DNA from: Bin87 sp963666865
GTDB taxonomy: Bacteria; Chloroflexota; Dehalococcoidia; Lucifugimonadales; UBA3495
Length of the DNA stretch: 64,000 bases
Direction of reading: 5' to 3'
Assembly (NCBI GenBank): GCA_963666865.1
Contig: OY763072.1
Span: 1-64,000 of the forward strand
Shown: positions 36,362 to 45,078 of the stretch, in pieces
Layout of the letters: the number at the start of each line of letters is the position of its first letter
Position numbering within the stretch: the first letter of the stretch is position 1
Translations under genes and position numbers: made by a program
Notes under the pieces: generated by a model
The model's input: the letters and a program-made list of their open reading frames with translations, nothing else
Told to the model about the DNA's origin: nothing
Databases searched by the model: none

Positions 36362-37687
36362 ATGGAGATCAAAGACCTGATCATTGACGACCGGCAGAGG
36401 GGGATTTTCCGAGTCCACCGGTCGTCCATGACCTCTGACGACCTGTTCCGGCGGGAACGGGAACTGATTTTCAGCCGGTGCTGGATCTACCTGGGTCACG
36501 AGTCGGAAGTAGAGAACCCGGGTGACTACCGTCGCCGCACGGTGGCCGGCCGGCCGCTGTTCTTCGCCCGGGGCCGGGATGGGCAGGTGCGGGTGTTCCT
36601 CAATTCCTGTCCCCACCGGGGCGCTTTGATCTGCCGCCAGGACCAGGGCAGCGCCGAAGTCCTGCAATGCTTCTATCACGCCTGGTCGTTCAACACCAAC
36701 GGCGAGCTGATCGGCGTCCCCGATCAGGAAGCCTACGGCCCCAACTTCGACCGGGGCGAGCTGGGCCTGAAGGAACCGCCGCGGGTCGAGAGCTACCGGG
36801 GCTTCTACTTCGTGAGCTTCAACCCCTACGTCGAGGACCTGGTCAGCTACCTGGCCGGCGCCAGGGAATATCTTGATCTCGTCATGGACCAGTCCGAGGA
36901 AGGGATGCGGGTGGTTCGCGGTTCCAACAAGTACACCATGAAGGCCAATTGGAAGCTGCTGGTGGAAAACAGCCTGGACGGATACCACCTGGTGCCGACC
37001 CACCAGACTTACCTGGACTACATCAGCAGCCTCGGTTCCGACGACAGCGGGCAGACGGCGGCGTCCCGCATCGTCGGCAAGGCGAGGGCCCTGGGCAACG
37101 GCCATTGCGTAATTGAATCCCCGGTGCGGAACGGACGGCCCATCGCCCACTGGCACCCGCTGTTCGGCGAGGAGGCCAGGGAACCCATCGCCCGGATCCG
37201 GCAGCGGCTGGTGGACAAATACGGCGAAGAGCGCACCTTCCGCATGGCCGACACCTCGCGGAACCTGATCATCTATCCCAACCTGGTCATCAACGACATC
37301 ATGGCCATCACCATCCGGTACTTCGAGCCGCTGGCCCCGGACAACATGGAGGTCACGGCGTGGCACTTGGTGCCGAGGGAGGAATCGGACGCCATGCTGG
37401 CCACCCGGCTGGACAGCTTCCTGACCTTCCTGGGGCCGGGCGGGTTCGCCACCCCCGACGACGTGGAAGCCCTGGAGTCCTGCCAGATCGGCTTCCGCGC
37501 CACCGAAACCGAGTGGTCCGACATCTCCCGGGGAATGCTCCGGCCGGCCAAATCCACCGACGAGCTGCAGATGCGGGGGTTCTGGCGGCAATGGCACGCC
37601 AATATGCAGGGCCTCACTCACACCAACGTGCAGGACGCGCCGGTTGAGGAGCTGGAAGAAGCTCTGGCTTTGGTCTCGGACGACTAG
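36362..37687 (+). CDS. Rieske ring-hydroxylating oxygenase, alpha subunit
   Basis: 441 residues from the ATG at 36362 with AGGTGAATTGT before it. The Rieske [2Fe-2S] ligands are C83-P-H85 and C103-x2-H106. The catalytic domain has the mononuclear iron site D206-G-Y-H209-x4-H214; the third ligand is probably an Asp near the end (ETEWSDIS). It should oxygenate an aromatic or related substrate with electrons from a reductase not found nearby. The small subunit follows at 37844 after a REPIN. SAR202-type Chloroflexota often carry many such genes. Confidence 0.93.
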   Translation: MEIKDLIIDDRQRGIFRVHRSSMTSDDLFRRERELIFSRCWIYLGHESEVENPGDYRRRTVAGRPLFFARGRDGQVRVFLNSCPHRGALICRQDQGSAEVLQCFYHAWSFNTNGELIGVPDQEAYGPNFDRGELGLKEPPRVESYRGFYFVSFNPYVEDLVSYLAGAREYLDLVMDQSEEGMRVVRGSNKYTMKANWKLLVENSLDGYHLVPTHQTYLDYISSLGSDDSGQTAASRIVGKARALGNGHCVIESPVRNGRPIAHWHPLFGEEAREPIARIRQRLVDKYGEERTFRMADTSRNLIIYPNLVINDIMAITIRYFEPLAPDNMEVTAWHLVPREESDAMLATRLDSFLTFLGPGGFATPDDVEALESCQIGFRATETEWSDISRGMLRPAKSTDELQMRGFWRQWHANMQGLTHTNVQDAPVEELEEALALVSDD

Positions 37688-37704
37688 GTTGTGTTGACAT
37701 TACC

Positions 37705-37805
37705 GTCATTCCGGCGAAAGCCGGAATCCAGAAGTCATAAGGTGAACCAATCGAAAACGTGATTAACGAATTCGGTCACTGGATTCCCGCTTTCGCGGGA
37801 ATGAC
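37705..37805. repeat. REPIN-like element 3 (101 bp)
   Basis: Arms at 37705-37731 and 37779-37805 with a 47-bp spacer, sitting between the oxygenase alpha and beta genes. A short GGGAATGACG tail copy follows at 37818. Confidence 0.85.
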
Positions 37806-37843
37806 AAATGTGGATCGCGGGAATGACGGGGTGAAATTTCGAA

Positions 37844-38341
37844 ATGTCAACACGACCTAACCAACCCACGCTGCGGGAGCAGGTGGAGGACTTTCTGTTC
37901 CGAGAAGCGGCGCTGCTGGATGACTGGCGGCTGGACGACTGGGTTGACCTGTTCGCCGAGGATGGCCGCTACATCGTCCCTACCACCGACCTGCCGGACG
38001 GCGACCCCCAGCGCGACCTGGTGTTCATCGACGACGACATCCACCGTCTGCGCGCCCGGGCGGTTCGGTTGAACAGCCGCCACGCCCACCGGGAGTATCC
38101 GTGGTCGCGGACGCGCCGGTTTGTTTCCAACGTGCGGGTCGAGGAAACCGCCGCTGGCGAGCTGTCGGTCTCCTCGAACGTCCTGGTCTATCGGTTCCGC
38201 GCCGGCGAGGGCGCGCCCTACGTCGGCAGCATCGATTACGTCCTGCGGCGGAACGGCGGCGATTTTCAAATCGCCCACCGGCGGGCGGTGCTGGATTTGG
38301 AAGCCCTCTCGTGGCACGGCGCAGTGAGCATAATCTTCTGA
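37844..38341 (+). CDS. Ring-hydroxylating oxygenase, beta subunit
   Basis: 165 residues of the SnoaL-like/NTF2 fold: QVEDFLFREAALLDDWRLDDWVDLFAEDGRYIVP, then SRTRRFVSNVRV and an end motif HRRAVLDLEAL typical of small subunits. It stabilises the alpha subunit hexamer. The ATG overlaps no upstream gene; GGTGAA lies about 12 bases before it. Separation from the alpha gene by only a REPIN suggests one transcript. Confidence 0.9.
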   Translation: MSTRPNQPTLREQVEDFLFREAALLDDWRLDDWVDLFAEDGRYIVPTTDLPDGDPQRDLVFIDDDIHRLRARAVRLNSRHAHREYPWSRTRRFVSNVRVEETAAGELSVSSNVLVYRFRAGEGAPYVGSIDYVLRRNGGDFQIAHRRAVLDLEALSWHGAVSIIF

Positions 38342-38354
38342 TCAAAATCACGCC

Positions 38355-38449
38355 GTCGTTCCTGCGAAAGCAGGAACCCAGAAAAGCATTAGCCACAGGA
38401 ACGTTGGCCGGATTTTGGGCCGCTGGATTCCCGCTTTCGCGGGAATGAC
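38355..38449. repeat. REPIN-like element 4 (95 bp)
   Basis: Arms at 38355-38381 and 38423-38449 with a 41-bp spacer, followed by a tail copy GGGAATGACGG at 38461. It lies between the beta subunit and the SDR gene. Confidence 0.85.
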
Positions 38450-38565
38450 GGGTTAGGGCGGGAATGACGGTATGCGTCGAAACGTTCCCCGCAACGAGAT
38501 TGCCACGCTTCGCTCGCAATGACAAAACTGGCAACTGAATAAATCCGAGTGGTGGAGGATAGCGC

Positions 38566-39387
38566 GTGAAACTGGAAGGCAAAACGGCGCTGGTTACGGG
38601 CACCAGCCCCAACATCATGGGCGGCATCGCCGAGGAGCTGGCCCGGGCCGGCGCCAACCTGGTGTGCGTTGATATTCGCGAAGAATATGCCGAGAAATCC
38701 GCCGCCGCCATCGTCGCCGAGGGACACGACGCCATGGGCGTGGTCTGCGACGTTACCGACGAGGACCAGGTGGTTGCCGCCGTCGGCCAGGCTACGGAAC
38801 GGTTCGGCGGCGTGGACATTCTGGTGAACGGCGCGGCCCTGTTCAACTTCAAGGGCGTGCTGAATATGCCCCTGGACGAGTGGCGTCGCCAGACCGACAT
38901 CATCCTGACCGGCGCGTTCCTGTTCACCAAGCACGTGGCCCATTTGATGATCGAGCAGGAACGCAAGGGCAATATCATCAACATCATCTCCACGGCGGGA
39001 CACCAGGGCGAGCCGGGCAACGTGGGCTATGGCACCGCCAAGGGCGGCCTGCTCAACTTCACCCGGTCGGTGGCCATGGAGTTGTCTGGTTACGGCATCC
39101 GGGTCAACAGCCTGACGCCGACGGCCACCGATGCGTCGGAAGGGCGGGAGCGGGCCGCCCGGTGGGGCGTGGAATGGCCGCGGCCGCGCCTGGGAGAGCG
39201 GGCGGCGGGACTGCTGCCCGACGCCAGCCGGGGCGCGCCCCTGCTCAAGCTCCCCGTACCGTCAAACTACGGCAAGGCCGCCGTCTTCCTGGCGTCCGAC
39301 GACGCCGAGATGATCACCGGCTTCGACCTGCGCGTGGACGCCGGCGCGGTTTCCCGGTATTGGATCTGGTCGCCGGGGGACGCTTAA
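38566..39387 (+). CDS. Short-chain dehydrogenase/reductase
   Basis: 273 residues from a GTG at 38566, with GGAGG seven bases upstream. The cofactor loop reads TGTSPNIMGG, longer and less Gly-rich than the usual TG...GIG. S142, Y155 and K159 form the catalytic set (GYGTAKGG). Asp35 in VCVDI suggests NAD preference. A 35-residue insertion (EGRERAARWGVEWPRPRL...) lies before the end. Position after a ring-hydroxylating oxygenase suggests a dihydrodiol or alcohol dehydrogenase role, which is inference. Confidence 0.9.
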   Translation: MKLEGKTALVTGTSPNIMGGIAEELARAGANLVCVDIREEYAEKSAAAIVAEGHDAMGVVCDVTDEDQVVAAVGQATERFGGVDILVNGAALFNFKGVLNMPLDEWRRQTDIILTGAFLFTKHVAHLMIEQERKGNIINIISTAGHQGEPGNVGYGTAKGGLLNFTRSVAMELSGYGIRVNSLTPTATDASEGRERAARWGVEWPRPRLGERAAGLLPDASRGAPLLKLPVPSNYGKAAVFLASDDAEMITGFDLRVDAGAVSRYWIWSPGDA

Positions 39388-39440
39388 TCTTTCCGGCCTT
39401 CCGGTTGGTTAGGCACACCGAAATGTCGTTTTGGCGGGAC

Positions 39441-39468
39441 GTAGGGGCGAATAATTATTCGCCCCTAC
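39441..39468. repeat. 28-bp palindrome, copy
   Basis: GTAGGGGCGAAT plus its exact mirror around AATT; with flanking bases the palindrome reaches 32 bp here. It lies between two convergent genes. Confidence 0.9.
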
Positions 39469-39510
39469 GTGATCGGGGGTAATTCACCCCGGCGCCGTTG
39501 TTCGTGGATC

Positions 39511-39538
39511 GTAGGGGCGAGGCATGCCTCGTCCCTAC
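39511..39538. repeat. Variant 28-bp palindrome
   Basis: The same GTAGGGGCGA outer arm but a different centre (GGCATGCC), with one mismatch between arms. It is 42 bases from the standard copy. Confidence 0.8.
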
Positions 39539-39556
39539 GGCGGATATGCAGCCAAC

Positions 39557-40516
39557 CTACCCAGCCACCGACTGCGAGACTTGGGCCAGCACGCCCAGAG
39601 TCCGCTCCAGCGAGGCGGCGCTGTCGTCGCCGGCGGTGACCGGAGAGGCCATGAGTTCTGTGGCTCCCATGGCCAGCATCTCCTGCAAGCCCTCGGCCAC
39701 CTGGGACTCGTTGCCGCATATCGCCACGGCGTCCACCATGCCGTCGCTCCAGGCGCCCTCGGACACTTCGGGGAAGCCGGCGGCGATGAACATATTGACG
39801 TAGAAGGGCACGCGGGCGAACCCACGGAACTGCCGGGCCACGGCCTGCCGCGCCTCGGCCGGGTCGTCGTGGACGCACACCGGGACGTGGGCCACCAGGG
39901 GCGGCGTCTCCCGGCCGGCCCGCTCCGCGCCCCGCTGCATGGCGGGCAGGGCCACGTCCTGCAGGTAGGAACGGGGGCAGACCCAGCTGATCGCGCCGTC
40001 GGACTCCGCGCCGCAGATTTCGTAGGCCCGGACGCCCAGGGCGGCGGCCATCACCGGCACGTCCACCGGGGTCGGAATGCTGCTGTGGGCCTGGTAGAAG
40101 CGTCCGGAGTGGTCCACCGAACCCTCCTGGAGCAGCGCCTTGCAGATGCGGATATACTCGCGCAGGTGGGCCAACGGAGCGCGGAAGTTGGCCCCGATGG
40201 TCTGCTCCATTCCGGACTGCCCGCTGGTGCCCAGGCCCAGCCGGAACCGTCCGGGAGCGAACTGGGCCAGGGTCAATACCTGCTGGGCGGTGGCGACGGG
40301 ATGACGGGGAAAGGTCTGGGTGATGGCCGTTCCCATCATGATGTCCTGGGTGCGCGTGCCAGCGGCGGCGAAAACGCTCAGGGCCTCGCCGCCCCCGGCG
40401 CTGCCGCTGGTCATCCAGGCGGCGGAGATGCCGCGCCGCTCCATATCCGCCACGGAAGCCAGGGCGGCGTTGCTGTCCGCCGCCGACACGACCACGCCAA
40501 TCCTCTGCTGGGCCAT
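39557..40516 (-). CDS. LLM-class flavin/F420-dependent oxidoreductase
   Basis: 319 residues of the luciferase-like fold: MERRGISAAWM at the start, the region TAITQTFPRHPVATAQQVLTLAQFAPGRFRLGLGTS is diagnostic, and VPVMAAALGVRAYEICG follows. It probably uses F420H2 or reduced flavin to oxidise or reduce an unknown substrate. AAAGGAGGATATT precedes the ATG, one of the best ribosome sites in the window. It lies just downstream of a GNAT gene on the same strand (11-base gap). Confidence 0.9.
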   Translation of the reverse strand: MAQQRIGVVVSAADSNAALASVADMERRGISAAWMTSGSAGGGEALSVFAAAGTRTQDIMMGTAITQTFPRHPVATAQQVLTLAQFAPGRFRLGLGTSGQSGMEQTIGANFRAPLAHLREYIRICKALLQEGSVDHSGRFYQAHSSIPTPVDVPVMAAALGVRAYEICGAESDGAISWVCPRSYLQDVALPAMQRGAERAGRETPPLVAHVPVCVHDDPAEARQAVARQFRGFARVPFYVNMFIAAGFPEVSEGAWSDGMVDAVAICGNESQVAEGLQEMLAMGATELMASPVTAGDDSAASLERTLGVLAQVSQSVAG

Positions 40517-40527
40517 AATATCCTCCT

Positions 40528-41448
40528 TTACAGTTTGCGCTCGTACCAGTGCAGTTCTCCGGTTTTGCGGAATCCAAATGACTGGTACAAGCGTATCGCC
40601 GGTACGTTGCTGCCGTCCACCTCAAGGCGAACGTAATCCGCTCCCGCCGACCGCAAATACTGCATACCGTCCGCCAGAATGATTTTGCTGATGCCTCTGC
40701 CCCTGAACTCCGGCGCCAGGCCGATGGACCCGATTACCCCTTGCCGGCGCCGACCGTCCGACATCAGCAAAGTCCAGTTGTACCCCGCCAGTTGCTCGCC
40801 ATGGAACAACAGCCGGATTCCCTCATAGGAGGTATTGGCCATCCGGGCGCGATGGGCGGTTTGTTCCTCGGAATAGGGAGAGAAACCCCAGGAGCCGGCA
40901 AAGGAGGCGTTGTGCGCCCTGGTCAATTCGGCGATGTCGTCCGCCACGAAATGCCTGACCCAATAGTTATCCGGAAGTTCAACCTGGGCGATGCGCTCTT
41001 CTTCCCACGTCATGTCCCAATAGACCCGCGCCATCTGGAACCCTTCGCTTTCAAGATCCACGGCTCGGTCGTAAGGCGGCCACAGGGCGATGTGGGCCGC
41101 CGCCGCGCCCACTTCCCCGGTCCGTTCCAGGCCCGCACGAACCAGAGCGCGGTAGCCATCTTCGAGACCTTCACCCGGCGCTACATGGATATTCAGCACG
41201 CACCGCCCGGCCAGGGGTTCCGGGAAAACCAGGCAGAAGCCGCGCAGAGCCAATCGGCCGGTGGCATCCGTGTCAAACAGCAGCACGCAGTCCCGTTCCT
41301 GATCCCGGCCCGGCAAGCGCAGGATGTCGGCGAAAACGCTGCGGTGTACCGCGCTGTCGGCATCGCCCGCGCCCGCCCCGCGGGGAACTACGAAATCCAG
41401 GAGCGCCGGCAGGTCGTTCTCGGTGTAGCCGCGAATCGCAATTGTCAT
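40528..41448 (-). CDS. Tandem GNAT-type N-acetyltransferase
   Basis: 306 residues from the ATG at 41448. The C-terminal GNAT domain is clear: VIGSIGLAPEFRGRGISKIILADGMQYL (acetyl-CoA loop R-G-R-G-I) and VDGSNVPAIRLYQSFGFRKTGELHWYER. The N-terminal half resembles a second, degenerate GNAT, as in mycothiol synthase-like proteins. The acceptor is unknown. It precedes the LLM oxidoreductase by 11 bases, so the two are likely co-translated. Confidence 0.85.
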   Translation of the reverse strand: MTIAIRGYTENDLPALLDFVVPRGAGAGDADSAVHRSVFADILRLPGRDQERDCVLLFDTDATGRLALRGFCLVFPEPLAGRCVLNIHVAPGEGLEDGYRALVRAGLERTGEVGAAAAHIALWPPYDRAVDLESEGFQMARVYWDMTWEEERIAQVELPDNYWVRHFVADDIAELTRAHNASFAGSWGFSPYSEEQTAHRARMANTSYEGIRLLFHGEQLAGYNWTLLMSDGRRRQGVIGSIGLAPEFRGRGISKIILADGMQYLRSAGADYVRLEVDGSNVPAIRLYQSFGFRKTGELHWYERKL

Positions 41449-41535
41449 GTGAATTTTCCCGACAGGAAGGCGGCGTGGCCGCGTCAAATGGTCAGAATCA
41501 GGATAGGACTTACGCAGTTGGACAACATCATACCT

Positions 41536-41636
41536 GTCATTCCCGCGAAAGCGAGAATCCAGCGCTCGAAATTATTATCACCGTTCTAGATTCATTCATA
41601 TTATGGTATCTGGATTCCGGCTTTCGCCGGAATGAC
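41536..41636. repeat. REPIN-like element 5 (101 bp)
   Basis: Arms at 41536-41562 and 41610-41636 with a 47-bp spacer, in the divergent gap between the GNAT and hydrolase genes. Confidence 0.85.
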
Positions 41637-41738
41637 GGGTGAGCGCCGATTGGCCCCGGCGTTGCCGGGCGCGCTGGCCGCATCTATAATCCGCGAAAGA
41701 CTGGATTGCGCGACGCTGCCTATCAGGGAGGTGGGACT

Positions 41739-42551
41739 ATGGCTACTGCGAAAGTGAACGGGGCCGAGCTTTATTACGAAGAGACCGGGAGCGGACCGCC
41801 GATCATTCTTTCGCCGGGTGGATTGCAGGGGGTTGCCAGCAGCTACCAGCCGGTGATTGAGGCGCTGTCCCAGGAGCACCGGGTGGTGGTGTACGACCGG
41901 CGCTTTGGCGGCCAGTCCCGCAGTCCGATGGTGGTGCAGACGTGGGATATGGTGTGCGATGACGTGTTCGGCCTGATGGATACGCTGGGCATCGAGCAGG
42001 CGTATCTGGGCGGCGGCTCCTTTGGGGCGGCGATTTCGTTGGGATGCGCCGTGCGCCGTCCCGAGCGGGTACGGGCCATCTTCCCGTCCAACATCGCCGG
42101 CGGCGTCATCTGCGACGCCTACCTGGCGGCCAAGCTGTTCAAGAGCATGGACATGGCGGAGAACCAGAGCATCGCCGCGGTGGTGGACGCCTTCGACCCC
42201 GACGACCGCTTCTCCCCCTTCAGCCCCGAGTTGGCCCAGACCGACGCCGACTACCGCAAGAACCTGGAGGCCATGAGCGACGAGGACTTCATCCAGGTGA
42301 TGCGCGACACCATCTACGCCCTCTTCGATGGCCCCTATCTGACGCTGGGCATGACCGAAAAGGCGCTGAAAAGCGTCGTCGTCCCCGCCATGGTCATGCC
42401 GGGCAACAACGACGTGCATCCCCGAGGTTTGGCCGAGGCGGTGCATCGACTGGTGCCCAACTGCCGCTGGGCAGAGGTACGGCCCCACAGCGAGGAGCCG
42501 GAGAAGTACGTCAAGCGGGTGCTGGGCTTTTTGGCGGAGGTGGAAGGCTGA
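41739..42551 (+). CDS. Alpha/beta hydrolase
   Basis: 270 residues from the ATG at 41739 (GGGAGGTGGGACT upstream). The oxyanion segment is SPGGLQG, the nucleophile elbow is GGSFG (S94), and D and H near the end (GNNDVHPRG; RPHSEEPEK) are candidates for the acid and base. HRVVVYDRRFGGQS is typical of the fold. It stands alone, so the ester or amide substrate is unknown. Confidence 0.88.
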   Translation: MATAKVNGAELYYEETGSGPPIILSPGGLQGVASSYQPVIEALSQEHRVVVYDRRFGGQSRSPMVVQTWDMVCDDVFGLMDTLGIEQAYLGGGSFGAAISLGCAVRRPERVRAIFPSNIAGGVICDAYLAAKLFKSMDMAENQSIAAVVDAFDPDDRFSPFSPELAQTDADYRKNLEAMSDEDFIQVMRDTIYALFDGPYLTLGMTEKALKSVVVPAMVMPGNNDVHPRGLAEAVHRLVPNCRWAEVRPHSEEPEKYVKRVLGFLAEVEG

Positions 42552-42669
42552 GCCACCCAAGCCGCTCCGATGCCCGCTGGCCGTACGGATTTGCCTCGGC
42601 ATTCCCGGCCAGCGGGCGCTGTAATTACCCAGGGTGGTTACCCGAGAGGCCGTAGGTGTGGAGGATCCA

Positions 42670-43758
42670 TTGACTGCGCCAACCAACATGGCGCGGAGTT
42701 GCCTTTGCGCTTTGTTGGCGGGAGTGCTGGTTATGTCCCTTGCCCTGGCGTGCTCGGGGCGAGCGGTTGCGCCGGCTGCTTCGCCAGTTCCTGCGGAAAC
42801 GATTCCACCGTTGGTCGCAGTGACTCCAACGCCAAGCCCCACCGACACGCCCGTGCCCACTGCGACTGCCGCGCCAACGGTGCCTCCGACTCCAACGGCC
42901 ACCTCCCCGCCAGCGGACACCCCAACGCCGGCGCCTACCGATACGCCGACACCTACGGATCCGCCGACTCCCACACCAACAGCCACACCCGAGCCTACGC
43001 CGGAACCCACTCCAACATTTACGCCCGAACCGACGCTAGAGCCTACCCCAACCCCGGTACCGACGCCTACGCCGCAACCGACAGCAACCGCGGTGCCGTA
43101 CTACACCCAGTTTGCGGACGTGGCCGGCATCCAGATCAAGGCCTCCGCAGACGTTGACCCGGAGGCGGTGGATGTCGCCGCCGATGTCGTTGGCCTCATG
43201 CTGGCGCACCGACCGGACATCGCCCGACGGATGGCCGACGCCGGCGCCTCCCTGGCCATCATACCGAGGGATCGGTACATCACCGAGATACCGGAATTGA
43301 GTTACCTGCAAGGGCGAAAAGACCCCAACGGAAACCCATACGATTCGTTCATGGTTCGGGGAGCGGGCGGTATTCGGGGCCAGACCACCACCGTGACCTC
43401 CGAGGAAAATCTGCTGGGCCTGGACGAGGACCGGACACGCTTTTGGGCCGAGGACATCACCGTCCATGAGTGGGCACACGCCATAGAGAACCTGGGCTTC
43501 GACGGCGCGGCCAGGGGAGAGTGGCGTGAGTTGTTCAACCGCGCCCGTGATGCGGGGTTTTGGCCCGGCACCTTCGCCATGGCTGTTGACGGCGGCCGGG
43601 AATTCTTCGCGGAGTTGACCCAATCGTTCTTCGAGGTCAACAACGAGTTGGGAGGCCGCGACGAACTGGGCGAAAAGGTGAAGCAGGGCCTATTGGCCGA
43701 GATCTATGCGGCCCTGGAGGATGTTTACGGCTCGGCGGGCGTTGTGGAGCGTCGGTGA
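42670..43758 (+). CDS. Secreted lipoprotein with Thr/Pro linker and HEXXH metallopeptidase-like domain
   Basis: 362 residues from a TTG at 42670, five bases after GGAGG; an ATG at 42688 is the alternative. A signal peptide ends in the lipobox LALAC. About 100 residues of Thr/Pro repeats (TPTPTATPEPTPEPTP) form an extended stalk. The last 200 residues are a globular domain with HEWAH (HEXXH zinc motif) and a downstream EFFAELTQSFFE that could supply the third ligand. Probably a surface-anchored zinc protease of no known family. Confidence 0.8.
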   Translation: MTAPTNMARSCLCALLAGVLVMSLALACSGRAVAPAASPVPAETIPPLVAVTPTPSPTDTPVPTATAAPTVPPTPTATSPPADTPTPAPTDTPTPTDPPTPTPTATPEPTPEPTPTFTPEPTLEPTPTPVPTPTPQPTATAVPYYTQFADVAGIQIKASADVDPEAVDVAADVVGLMLAHRPDIARRMADAGASLAIIPRDRYITEIPELSYLQGRKDPNGNPYDSFMVRGAGGIRGQTTTVTSEENLLGLDEDRTRFWAEDITVHEWAHAIENLGFDGAARGEWRELFNRARDAGFWPGTFAMAVDGGREFFAELTQSFFEVNNELGGRDELGEKVKQGLLAEIYAALEDVYGSAGVVERR

Positions 43759-43969
43759 AATTAATGAGCGATTCGGTTCGCAAGTCATTGGAGCCTTATT
43801 TGCCTTGAGCAGGGTAACGGGCACCGAACCACGTTGCGGCTAATCGGACGCCAACAGAAGATGGCAGACTTCGGTTCAAACGGATGCGGCAGGTTTGTTG
43901 GACGTGTCCATCAGCTTTGCCGGCGCAATGCTTAGGTATCGTTACCGGGGACTGCTCTTTGGGAAAGGC

Positions 43970-44457
43970 TTAGGGCTCTGGTAACTGATTTGAAGCTGGG
44001 CGCAGGTCGAACAACGCAACGGCCGCGACGTCTATTTTTGCCCAATCGTCCAAGGCGACGAAAGCCCGGACGACGGTTTCTGCCCGGTCGATCCATTGCA
44101 TTGCAAAGTCCCGTGTAAACGCGGTTGAGTCCGGGTTGTAATCGGCTTGCTCCCGGATTGCCTGAAGCTTGATGAACAGGTCAGTGAAATCTGCGACTGC
44201 GGCTGGGGCCGCTGGGATCTCGGTTCTCCTGAATCGATTGCTGGTTTCACGATGGTTGATGGCGCGGTAAAACCGGGTCCACGTATCGGCCAACACCGGT
44301 ACGTCAGCAGCCCTGGTAAGGGCATCCGCGTTGGATTCTGCCAGGGCGTGGAAAACCGCGTATATGCGGTACTGACTGCTCGCCTAACTGCGGCTTCCGA
44401 ACAGTCAGGGTCTTGTATCAACAGACGGCCTGCGATGATCAAATCTTCCCAGTTCAC
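43970..44457 (-). pseudogene. HEPN-domain protein with a single-base frameshift
   Basis: It begins at a GTG at 44457 whose first bases overlap the upstream stop (GTGA). Frame one encodes NWEDLIIAGRLLIQDPDCSEAAVRRAVSTAY, then the frame must shift to continue AVFHALAESNADALTRAADVPVLADTWTRFYRAINHRETSNRF. The DNA reads TATACGCGG where TATTACGCGG would restore the family motif YYAVFHALA, so one T appears deleted near 44368. The rest of the C-terminus is intact. HEPN proteins with a small partner often act as RNase toxins. Either a true null or a sequencing error. Confidence 0.75.
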
Positions 44458-44783
44458 GGTTCGACCCGTTCACGTTCGGGAAAGATCACTTGGACATAAC
44501 CGGGCATAGACGATGCATAGATATAGGAAATCGGAATGTGCGGATCCAGGCCGATACGTTCCAAATATGGCCCGATGATCCGGTCGAGCGCGATCAGGGT
44601 TCCCGGATCTAGCCGAGAGTAACTGCCTTCCAAGATGACGCGGAAATTGATGGTGTCGCCGGCAGCGGATGTGTCAACGTCGGCGACGACGCTCCGGGGT
44701 GTTGGTCCATTTGGCAAAAAATGCCGGACCTGTTGATTGATGTATGTGGCGGCCGTTTCCAGAAGTTCGTTGGTGACCGTCAT
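44454..44783 (-). CDS. Small partner protein of the HEPN gene
   Basis: 109 residues from the ATG at 44783 with GGAG six bases before. The protein (MTVTNELLETAATYINQQV...SAAGDTINFRVILEGSYSRLDPGTLIALDRIIGPYLERIG) has a mixed helix/strand pattern and no recognisable nucleotidyltransferase motif. Its stop overlaps the GTG of the HEPN gene by four bases, the tight coupling typical of toxin-antitoxin pairs. Its role as antitoxin is inferred from position. Confidence 0.65.
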   Translation of the reverse strand: MTVTNELLETAATYINQQVRHFLPNGPTPRSVVADVDTSAAGDTINFRVILEGSYSRLDPGTLIALDRIIGPYLERIGLDPHIPISYIYASSMPGYVQVIFPERERVEP

Positions 44784-45078
44784 GGCTAGCTCCAGAAAGT
44801 AGGTGGGGTTGTTTTCGAGACAGTGTGGGTGGCCATCAGGTTTAATTCCACCATGCCGGGACAAAGTTATGTTGAACCCATTGTACGGATGGCAGACTTG
44901 ACCCTCAAGTCTGCCATTTGTCTTGGGGCCTATGCCTCGATTGCGTTGCGCCGACAGCGCGGAGTTGGGGCGGAACAACAGCGGGATGGCAGAGTCGCTA
45001 ATGAAATGCGACATGGCCCGGTTGGAGGACGACTGGCTTTATCATCAATCGACCACCGGCCCATCCCGAAATACGCTC

